Positions 23,010-30,600 of a stretch of DNA of 39,197 bases are shown here, piece by piece. This DNA comes from Tenacibaculum agarivorans (GTDB lineage: Bacteria > Bacteroidota > Bacteroidia > Flavobacteriales > Flavobacteriaceae): NCBI RefSeq assembly GCF_001936575.1, contig NZ_MSMP01000043.1, positions 1 through 39,197 on the forward strand, read 5' to 3'. Position numbers and translations under genes: made by a program. The stretch's first letter is position 1. Every line of letters starts with the position of its first letter. Below the pieces are notes generated by a model. The model searched no databases. It had not been told where the DNA came from and was given only the letters and a program-made list of their open reading frames with translations.

Positions 23010-23291
23010 ATGATTTTAGAAGTAGCAGTTTTAAATATAAAAGATGGTGCTAGTGAACAATTTGAGAAAAACTTCGAAAAAGCAGAATCATTAATAATTT
23101 CAATGAAAGGCTATGTATCTCATCAATTAAAAAAAAGTATTGAAGAACTACATAAATATATCCTTCTAGTGAATTGGGAAACTGTTGAAGATCATAGAGA
23201 AGGGTTTAGAAAATCAAAAGAATATCAGGAATGGAAAGCATTATTACATCATTTTTATGAGCCTTTTCCTACGGTAGAATATTATAGATAA
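23010..23291 (+). CDS. ABM (antibiotic biosynthesis monooxygenase)-fold small protein
   Basis: A 93-aa protein with the ferredoxin-like ABM pattern: ILEVAVLNIKDGASEQFEKNFEKA, then GYVSHQLKKSIEE, KYILLVNWETVEDHREGFRKS, and a C-terminal HHFYEPFPTVEYY. Proteins of this fold are small dimers that include quinol monooxygenases and haem-degrading enzymes, but many have no known reaction. It begins 4 bases after metH part 1 and its stop shares a base with the ATG of part 2 (TAATG at 23289-23291), so its synthesis is locked between the two halves. A role in MetH assembly, protection of cob(I)alamin or reactivation is possible but is only inferred from this position. Confidence 0.85.
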   Translation: MILEVAVLNIKDGASEQFEKNFEKAESLIISMKGYVSHQLKKSIEELHKYILLVNWETVEDHREGFRKSKEYQEWKALLHHFYEPFPTVEYYR

Positions 23292-25966
23292 TGAGAAAAG
23301 AAGAACAACGATATTTAAAGTTAAGTGGATTAGAACCCTTAATCGTAACGCCAGAAAGTAATTTTATTAATGTTGGAGAACGAACAAACGTAACTGGATC
23401 TAGACGATTTTTGCGATTAATTAAAGAGGAAAAATATCCAGAAGCATTAGCCGTTGCAAGGGATCAAGTAGAAGGAGGTGCCCAAATTTTGGATGTTAAT
23501 ATGGATGAGGGAATGTTAGATGGTGTACATGCTATGGTAACGTTCTTAAATCTAATCGCTTCAGAACCTGATATCGCACGAATTCCATTGATGATTGATA
23601 GTTCCAAGTGGGAAATTATAGAGGCGGGATTACAGGTAGCACAAGGAAAATGTGTGGTAAATTCAATTTCTTTAAAAGAAGGAGAAGAAAACTTTATTCA
23701 TCAAGCTAAATTGATCAAAAGATATGGAGCAGCAACTATAGTTATGGCTTTTGATGAAAAAGGGCAGGCAGATACCTATGAGCGAAGAATAGAGATCTGT
23801 GAACGTTCCTATCGAATTTTAGTAGATAAAGTAAAATTTCCTCCAGAGGATATCATTTTCGATCCAAATATTTTCCCAGTAGCTACAGGAATGGAAGAGC
23901 ATCGTAAAAATGCAGTAGACTTTTTTAATGCGACCAAATGGATTAGAACAAACTTACCCTATGCAAGTGTTTCAGGAGGAGTTAGTAACGTATCCTTTTC
24001 TTTTAGAGGAAATAATACCGTAAGAGAAGCAATGCATTCTGCATTTTTATACCATGCTATTCAACATGGGATGAATATGGGAATTGTAAATCCCACCATG
24101 TTGGAAGTCTATGATGATATTCCAAAGGATTTATTAGAACATGTAGAAGATGTATTGTTAGATAGAAGAGATGACGCTACAGAGCGTTTACTTGAATTTG
24201 CTGAAACAGTAAAAGGCATTAAAAAAGAAGATCCAGAAAAACAGCAAGCATGGAGAGAGAATGAATTACAAGATCGTATTACACATAGTTTGGTAAAAGG
24301 AATCGACGCTTTTATTGAAGAAGATGTGGAAGAAGCTAGGCAGCAAGTTGAGAAACCTATTCAAGTAATAGAAGGCAATTTAATGGCAGGAATGAATGTC
24401 GTAGGAGATTTATTTGGAAGCGGAAAAATGTTTTTACCTCAAGTGGTAAAATCAGCGAGAGTCATGAAAAAAGCTGTTGCCTATTTACAACCTTACATTG
24501 AAGAATTAAAAGATAGTAGTGCATCATCAGCAGGTAAAATTTTAATGGCAACAGTAAAGGGAGATGTGCATGATATTGGTAAAAATATAGTAAGTGTTGT
24601 TTTAGGCTGTAATAATTATGAGATTGTCGATTTAGGTGTCATGGTTCCTCCAGAAAAGATTATTGAAGTAGCTAAAAAAGAACAGGTTGATGTTATAGGG
24701 TTAAGTGGTTTAATTACGCCTTCGTTAGATGAAATGGTATACTTAGCGAATGAGATGGAAAAAGAAGCGATGGATATTCCATTGTTAATTGGCGGAGCTA
24801 CTACATCAAAAGCACATACAGCTGTTAAAATTGCTCCTAAATATGGAAATTCTGTAGTACACGTCAATGATGCTTCTAGAGCAGTAACTGTGGTTGGAGA
24901 TTTATTACAAGAGAATAATAAAATTTATAAAGAACAAATACGAAACGAATACGATAAATTCAGGGATCAATTCTTAAATAGAACTAAGCAAAAAACTTAC
25001 ATCTCTTTAGAAGAAGCACAGCAAAATAAATTCAAAATTGATTGGAATACCACTGAAATAGAGAAGCCTAAAGTTTTAGGGATTCGTGAAATAGAAAACT
25101 TAGATTTAAAGGTCTTGTTAGATTATATTGATTGGAGTCCGTTTTTTAGATCTTGGGATTTGCATGGGAAATATCCTGAGATTCTAGAAGATATAGTAGT
25201 CGGTGAACAAGCAACGGAATTATTTAAAGATGCAAAGATTTTACTACAAAAAGTAATAGATGAAAAATTATTAAAGGCTAAAGCAGTTTTTGGTCTTTTT
25301 CCCGCAAATTCTGTAGGAGACGATATTGAAGTTTACAATTTAAAAGGAAAAAAAGAAGCAACTTTTATAACACTTAGGCAGCAATTAAAGAAAAAAGAAG
25401 GAGTTGCTAATATTGCATTGTCAGATTTTATAGCACCAAAAACAACTGGAATTGAAGACTACATTGGATGTTTTTGTGTGTCTACAGGATTTGGTACCCA
25501 AGAATTAGCTACAGAATATGAAAAGAATAATGACGATTACAATTCCATAATGATTAAAGCATTAGCGGATCGTTTAGCGGAAGCCTTTGCAGAATATTTA
25601 CATAAAGAAGTAAGAATGAAACATTGGGGGTACGCTATAAATGAGAATTTCACTAATGAAGAGTTAATCAAAGAAAATTATAAAGGAATTCGACCTGCGC
25701 CAGGATATCCTGCTTGTCCAGATCATTTAGAAAAGCATACAATTTGGGATTTACTAAAAGTAGAAGAAAATATAGGAGTAAAACTTACTGAAAGTTTGGC
25801 GATGTGGCCAGCAGCAAGTGTCTCAGGGTATTATTTGGGAAATCCTGAAGCAAAATATTTTGGATTAGGGAAAATTAAAAAAGATCAATTACAGGATTAT
25901 AGTAAAAGAAGAGGTTGTTCGGATGAACACGCAAGAAAATGGTTAAATCCAATACTTGCAGATTAA
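23291..25966 (+). CDS. metH: Methionine synthase, part 2: folate-, B12- and activation domains
   Basis: An 891-aa protein matching the rest of MetH (E. coli residues about 340-1227). In order it has a pterin-binding barrel (residues 20-290: FINVGERTNVTGSRRF, VDVNMDEG-like LDVNMDEGMLDG, PLMIDSSKWE, YASVSGGVSNVSFSFRGN), a helical cap (330-410), and a B12-binding domain with the lower-ligand motif Asp425-x-His427-x-x-Gly430 (GDVHDIGKN) and GLSGLITPSLDEM. It ends with the SAM-dependent reactivation domain (about 590-891: FFRSWDLHGKYP, GIRPAPGYPACPDHLEK, AMWPAASVSGYYLG). It transfers the methyl group of methyl-tetrahydrofolate through cobalamin to homocysteine held by part 1. All key residues are present. 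Cobalamin must be imported or made elsewhere, since no B12 genes are nearby. Confidence 0.96.
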   Translation: MRKEEQRYLKLSGLEPLIVTPESNFINVGERTNVTGSRRFLRLIKEEKYPEALAVARDQVEGGAQILDVNMDEGMLDGVHAMVTFLNLIASEPDIARIPLMIDSSKWEIIEAGLQVAQGKCVVNSISLKEGEENFIHQAKLIKRYGAATIVMAFDEKGQADTYERRIEICERSYRILVDKVKFPPEDIIFDPNIFPVATGMEEHRKNAVDFFNATKWIRTNLPYASVSGGVSNVSFSFRGNNTVREAMHSAFLYHAIQHGMNMGIVNPTMLEVYDDIPKDLLEHVEDVLLDRRDDATERLLEFAETVKGIKKEDPEKQQAWRENELQDRITHSLVKGIDAFIEEDVEEARQQVEKPIQVIEGNLMAGMNVVGDLFGSGKMFLPQVVKSARVMKKAVAYLQPYIEELKDSSASSAGKILMATVKGDVHDIGKNIVSVVLGCNNYEIVDLGVMVPPEKIIEVAKKEQVDVIGLSGLITPSLDEMVYLANEMEKEAMDIPLLIGGATTSKAHTAVKIAPKYGNSVVHVNDASRAVTVVGDLLQENNKIYKEQIRNEYDKFRDQFLNRTKQKTYISLEEAQQNKFKIDWNTTEIEKPKVLGIREIENLDLKVLLDYIDWSPFFRSWDLHGKYPEILEDIVVGEQATELFKDAKILLQKVIDEKLLKAKAVFGLFPANSVGDDIEVYNLKGKKEATFITLRQQLKKKEGVANIALSDFIAPKTTGIEDYIGCFCVSTGFGTQELATEYEKNNDDYNSIMIKALADRLAEAFAEYLHKEVRMKHWGYAINENFTNEELIKENYKGIRPAPGYPACPDHLEKHTIWDLLKVEENIGVKLTESLAMWPAASVSGYYLGNPEAKYFGLGKIKKDQLQDYSKRRGCSDEHARKWLNPILAD

Positions 25967-25976
25967 AAACGATAAA

Positions 25977-26216
25977 ATGAGTAAACAATTTATAGAGTTA
26001 AAATTAGGAAGTCATCAGATAGTACATGGATTTGATAACGAAAACAAAGAAATTATTGAAGAAATAAAAGTGGAAAGATTTACAAAGAAGCTAGTGAATA
26101 TATCGAGAATAAAATCAATAAGTGAAAAGTTCATACTAACAGACTATGCACAAGGAAGATGGATTTATTGGGAGTATGAAGGAGATTTTGAAACACTTAA
26201 AAATAGTCTGACCTAA
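25977..26216 (+). CDS. Small protein of unknown function between metH and metF
   Basis: A 79-aa protein from ATG 25977; a TTG at 25956 lies inside metH and is less likely. It is not recognised. The sequence is soluble and rich in Lys/Glu/Ile, with strands such as FIELKLGSHQIVHGF and VERFTKKLVNISRIKSIS and an aromatic end, GRWIYWEYEGDF. No cysteines, signal peptide or membrane segment are present, so it should be cytosolic. It is placed 10 bases after metH and 16 bases before metF in the same SAM-regulated unit, which is good evidence that it is a real gene. A helper role in the methyl-folate/MetH step is a guess from location. Confidence 0.65.
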   Translation: MSKQFIELKLGSHQIVHGFDNENKEIIEEIKVERFTKKLVNISRIKSISEKFILTDYAQGRWIYWEYEGDFETLKNSLT

Positions 26217-26232
26217 AATAGAAAGCTACATA

Positions 26233-27189
26233 ATGAAAGTTACAGAACATATAGAAAAGTCAAAAGGGAAAACACAATTTTCATTTGAAATATTACCACC
26301 TTTAAAAGGACAAAATATAGATTCTATTTTCAATAATATTGATCCATTAATGGAATTTAATCCTCCATTTATTGATGTTACTTATCACAGAGAGGAATAT
26401 GTGTATAAAGAACAAGAAAATGGATTATTACAGAAAAAAATCGTAAAAAAACGACCAGGAACAGTAGGTATTTGTGCAGCAATTCAAAATAAATATAAAG
26501 TAGATGCTATACCACATGTATTATGTGGTGGTTTTAGTAAAGAAGACACAGAGAATTTTCTTATTGATTTAGATTTTTTAGGTATAGATAACGTAATGGC
26601 ATTACGAGGTGATGCTGTTAAGAGTGAAATTTACTTTAAACCAGAGGAAGATGGTCATAATTATGCAAGTGATTTGGTAAGTCAAATTGAAAATTTAAAC
26701 CAAGGGAATTATCTTGATGAAGATTTAGCAAATACATCTACAACTAATTTTTGTATTGGAGTTGCAGGGTATCCAGAAAAACATATGGAGGCACCAAGTT
26801 TAGAATCGGATGTTTATTTTTTAAAGAAAAAAATAAATAAAGGCGCAGATTACATCGTTACTCAAATGTTTTTTGATAATCAAAAGTATTTTGAATTTGT
26901 AGATAAATGTAGGAAAGAAGGAATTACAGCTCCAATTATTCCTGGATTAAAACCCATTTCAACAAAAAAGCAACTGAATCTAATTCCGCATCGCTTTAAA
27001 GTAGATTTACCAGATGATTTGGTAATGGCAGTTGTAAAAGCTAAAGATAACAAGGCTGTAAGACAAATTGGAATAGAATGGTGTATTGCACAAAGTAAAG
27101 AATTAATTAAAAAAGGCGTGCCTTTTTTACATTACTATTCTATGGGGAAATCAGATAATATAAAAAGTATAGCAAAAGAAATATTTTAA
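26233..27189 (+). CDS. metF: 5,10-Methylenetetrahydrofolate reductase
   Basis: A 318-aa FAD enzyme that reduces methylene-tetrahydrofolate to methyl-tetrahydrofolate, the methyl donor for MetH. Seen are QFSFEILPPLKG with the conserved Glu, FIDVTYHREE, TVGICAAIQNKYKVDAIPHVLC, DFLGIDNVMALRGD with the FAD-contacting Asp, the FCIGVAGYPEKHMEAP loop, GADYIVTQMFFDNQKYFEFV, and PIIPGLKPIS. It is 20-25 residues longer than E. coli MetF, mainly from an insertion (EEYVYKEQENGLLQKKIVKK) also typical of Bacteroidota copies. It ends the SAM-riboswitch operon; no terminator is seen right after it, the nearest being at 27465. Confidence 0.95.
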   Translation: MKVTEHIEKSKGKTQFSFEILPPLKGQNIDSIFNNIDPLMEFNPPFIDVTYHREEYVYKEQENGLLQKKIVKKRPGTVGICAAIQNKYKVDAIPHVLCGGFSKEDTENFLIDLDFLGIDNVMALRGDAVKSEIYFKPEEDGHNYASDLVSQIENLNQGNYLDEDLANTSTTNFCIGVAGYPEKHMEAPSLESDVYFLKKKINKGADYIVTQMFFDNQKYFEFVDKCRKEGITAPIIPGLKPISTKKQLNLIPHRFKVDLPDDLVMAVVKAKDNKAVRQIGIEWCIAQSKELIKKGVPFLHYYSMGKSDNIKSIAKEIF

Positions 27190-27266
27190 AAAAGCGGCTT
27201 TTATTATCATACTTCTAAAAGATTAGTAACGTTAAAAAAAGACTGAAGAGGTATTAAATTTCGTTA

Positions 27267-27286
27267 AACACAAATGCATTAGTGTT
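27267..27286 (+). repeat. 20-base inverted repeat, possible operator
   Basis: AACAC-A-AATGCATT-A-GTGTT reads the same on both strands except for one opposed A/A pair. It lies 38 bases before the possible small ORF at 27324 and about 78 bases after metF. Such a palindrome with a central ATGCAT could bind a dimeric regulator, or could be part of a transcript-end structure. Confidence 0.35.
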
Positions 27287-27323
27287 AAAGGAATACTAAG
27301 ACCTAATTTAGTACGTTTTCATA

Positions 27324-27431
27324 ATGTCAGTAGATAGACCAAATGAATCTGTTTGTAATGACGAAAAGATAAAAAAGGAAACTTTTTTACATGGGATTTT
27401 GGAAACTACAGAATTAGTTTTCATTAATTAA
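27324..27431 (+). CDS. Possible 35-aa small protein
   Basis: ATG 27324 opens 35 codons (MSVDRPNESVCNDEK at the start, ELVFIN at the end) that stop at TAA 27429-27431, 33 bases before a strong terminator. A weak -7-like TACGTTTT (27312-27319) lies just upstream and a palindrome stands before that. It has one Cys and no signal peptide or membrane segment. Short ORFs like this arise by chance in AT-rich DNA, so only its setting argues for it. It could equally be part of a small RNA ending at the 27465 terminator. Confidence 0.2.
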   Translation: MSVDRPNESVCNDEKIKKETFLHGILETTELVFIN

Positions 27432-27464
27432 GAGTAATCCTGTTTTTTGAATTAAGAGAGGTAA

Positions 27465-27488
27465 GTCCGCATTTTGCGGACTTTTTTT
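27465..27488 (+). terminator. Strong intrinsic terminator
   Basis: A 7-bp stem GTCCGCA (27465-27471) / TGCGGAC (27475-27481) with loop TTT and seven Ts (27482-27488). It is 276 bases beyond metF, further than usual for an operon end, so it may end a long metF 3' tail or a separate small transcript. Confidence 0.9.
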
Positions 27489-27517
27489 ATACACTTATTT
27501 CTTATTGTTGAATGTCA

Positions 27518-27573
27518 GGGTGCAATTTTAATTGCTTGTTATATAGGGTTTTGGGTATTTTGCACCCTTTTTT
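27518..27573 (+). terminator. Long-loop terminator-like hairpin with a competing stem
   Basis: GGGTGCAA (27518-27525) pairs with TTGCACCC (27560-27567), followed by six Ts (27568-27573). The 34-base loop allows a competing small hairpin GCAATT/AATTGC (27522-27527/27530-27535) that uses part of the left arm. A terminator plus an alternative fold is the layout of an attenuator, but the loop is long and no sensor domain is apparent. Confidence 0.5.
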
Positions 27574-27699
27574 GCAGCCTTGGTTTTCTTATTTCTAATT
27601 GTCAAATCGATTACTATTGTACACGAATTTGATACAGCTGTTCCCATGCTGTTATTAAAACATAGAGTTGAATTATATAATCCTAAGTAAATGTGTAGT

Positions 27700-30600
27700 A
27701 TGAAACGAAAAGTACTTTTTATATCTTTTATTTTTTTCATTTCATTAAGTTTTGCCCAAACTGAATATTGTCCTTTAGATGAGAATTTATATTCAGGAAC
27801 AGTTACGACAACAACAATTGGAGCTTCAAAATTTAAAGCTAGTGATGCAACTTCAAATTATAGATTTGGAGAACGAGTTGCAATAGATGGTAATATAGCA
27901 GCAGTAACTTCTCGAAGTAACGGAGTTGAACAGGGGAAAGTTTATATTTATATTAATGATGGATCAGGAAATTGGTCACAACAAACTATTTTAAATGCGA
28001 GCAATGGATTTGCGGGAGATCATTTTGGTTCGTCTGTAGCTTTAGAAGGCAATTATTTGTTGATTGGAGCAAGATTTCAATTGGATACTAATGATGTTGA
28101 TACTGGAGCAGCATATTTATTCGAGTATAATGGAGCAGGAACTTGGACGGAAGTTGCAATCTTCGAACCGAGTGATGGTGTTTCAGATGATCGATTTGGT
28201 GAATCTGTTTCAATAGAAGGGGATTTAATTTTAGTTGGTGCTAGAAATGGAAGTACAGGAGGATGTGCTTATGTTTATGAGAATGATGGCACAGGAACAT
28301 TTACATATTCTGAAACAAAATTAGAACCGCAAGTTCAATCTAATTATTCTGGAGCGAGATTCGGTTATAATGTGGAAATTAAAAATGGAAAAGCTTATGT
28401 TTCTGGTCCACAAGATTATTCTTCTGTAGGAAAAGCATCAGCGGGATCTGTGCAAATTTGGGAACAAGCCAATGATGGAACGTGGTCTCGTACACACCGA
28501 TTAAGAGGAACAGAAACCTCTGAGTATTTTGGTAGTGGTTTAGATATTGAAGGAGATTATTTAGCTGTTGGAGCCTATAATTTTGAAGTTTCTTCTACTC
28601 CAGAAGCAGATCAAGGAAGAGTATTCGTTTATAAAGCAGATAGTAATGGAGATTATTTAGAATCAAATCGAGTAATGATTCAAAATGATGATAAAGACAG
28701 CTATAACGATCAACGTTTCGGTTCTAATGTAGTTATAGATGGAGATTATTTATATGTAAGTTCATTCGGAAATGGTTCTGCGAATACTGATGCCGTGTAT
28801 ATATTTAAAAATGATGGAACTAATAACTGGACTCAAATTTCTAAGATCACCTCTGGTTCAGGATGGGATGAATTTGCAAATAGATCTGTTGCTGTTTCTT
28901 TTCCAAATATAATTATTGGACAAAATGAAGATGATTCTCCATCAAATTCAGGTGCAGTTTATTTCGCATCATTAGCATCGAATTTAAAACCAACAGCTTC
29001 AGTTACTGAAGTTGTTAGAGAAAGTTCGGTTACAAACGATGGAATTATTAAAGTGAGTTTTTCTGATGAAGCTACAAAAAGTACCATTGAGTTTAGTATT
29101 GACAATGGAGTAACTTACTCATATAGTTTTGGTGATTCTTTAGGAACTGGAGAAATTAATAATTTGAGTGCAGGAGATTACAATGTATGGGCCAGATTTG
29201 ACGCTTCTTCTTGTGCTGTAAATTTAGGAACAATAATGGTAGAAGCTATTGAGTACACGACTATTCCAGATAGTAATTTTGAAGCTGAGTTAAATTCCTT
29301 AGGTTATGATGATATTGTAGGTGACGGACTAGTACCAACTGAACTAATTGAGAATGTTACTGTTCTTAATGTAAGTAATAAGAGTATTTCTGATGTAACA
29401 GGAATACAAGATTTTACTGCGTTAACCGATTTAAATGTTGAAACGAATACATTAACCTCTTTAGATGTTAGTAATAACTCAAATCTTCAAAAATTAAACT
29501 TCGACAATAACAATGTTGCAACTTTAAATTTAGGAGCAAATTCAAATTTAAGTTCTATAGAAGGTAGATATAATCAGTTAACAACAATAGACTTAAGTCA
29601 AATTCCGAATTTAACATTTATCAATGTAAGAGATAACTTATTTGCAACTGTAGATGTTTCAAATAATACATTGTTGAGCACATTGAATTTACGTGGCTGT
29701 AGTAACTTAACAACTTTAGATGTATCTAGTAATTCTGAGTTGATATTTTTATATCTCCAAGATACAGCCTTAACAGGATTAGATGTAACAACGAATGCAA
29801 AACTTGAAGTTTTAATTATTGAACGAGTAAATTTCTCATCAATTGATGTGTCTAATTTATTGTTATTAAGACAGCTTCGAATAGGTGATAACAGTTTTAC
29901 GGAGTTAGATGTTTCTAATAACCCATTATTGGAAAGATTAGAATGTGAAAATAATAATCTAACCTATCTAAATCTTAAGAATGGAAATAATACAGCTATC
30001 TTAAATTCAGATTTCATTGCAACAGGAAATTCGTCTCTTACATGTATTACGGTGGATGATCCAACTTGGAGCACAACAAATTGGACGAATATTGATGGAA
30101 CTGCTAGTTTTAATTTATACTGTAGTTATACTTCCATTCCCGATGCAAATTTCGAAGCAAGGTTAGAGGCTTTAGGTTATGATAATATTTCTGGAGATGG
30201 TCAGGTTCCAACTGGGATGATTGAGGGGATAACTAATTTGAATATTTCGAATCAATCAATTACAGATTTAACAGGAATCCAAGATTTTAAAAATCTTGAA
30301 ATATTAGTCAGCGGAGGAAATACTCTAACTACATACGATCTTTCTCAGAATACGAAACTTGAAACATTAAATTTAAATTCAAGTGGATTAACAAGTATTG
30401 ATGTTTCAAAAAATAAAGCATTAAAAACTCTAGTCTTATACGGAAATCAATTAACAAGTATTGATGTAACTCAAAATACAGATTTAAGAGAATTAGATAT
30501 ATTTCAAAATAATATTGCAGCTCTAGATATTACACAGAATTTACAATTAAGATCGTTATTAGTTGAAGATAATGATCTTACCACTTTAGATATTCGTTTA

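Larger units (their letters stand above)
27190..27699 (+). other. 500-base gap between metF and the giant secreted proteins
   Basis: No gene of normal size fits here. From left to right it holds AT-rich sequence after metF, an imperfect 20-base palindrome at 27267-27286, a possible 35-codon ORF at 27324-27431, a strong terminator at 27465-27488, a second terminator-like hairpin at 27518-27573, and about 125 bases of AT-rich leader before the first giant gene. No confident promoter for that gene was found; TTG (27536-27538) with TATTTTG (27556-27562, 17-base spacer) is one weak option, overlapping the second hairpin. Confidence 0.6.

Noticed and set aside
21998..25966. metH as a pseudogene broken by a frameshift.
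   Set aside because: Both parts have proper starts, complete domains and intact catalytic residues, with a full gene placed between them; it is a true split enzyme.
7188..27189. A genomic island or prophage carrying the sulfur genes.
   Set aside because: No integrase, transposase, tRNA boundary or flanking direct repeat was seen, and codon use looks even; these are core biosynthetic genes.
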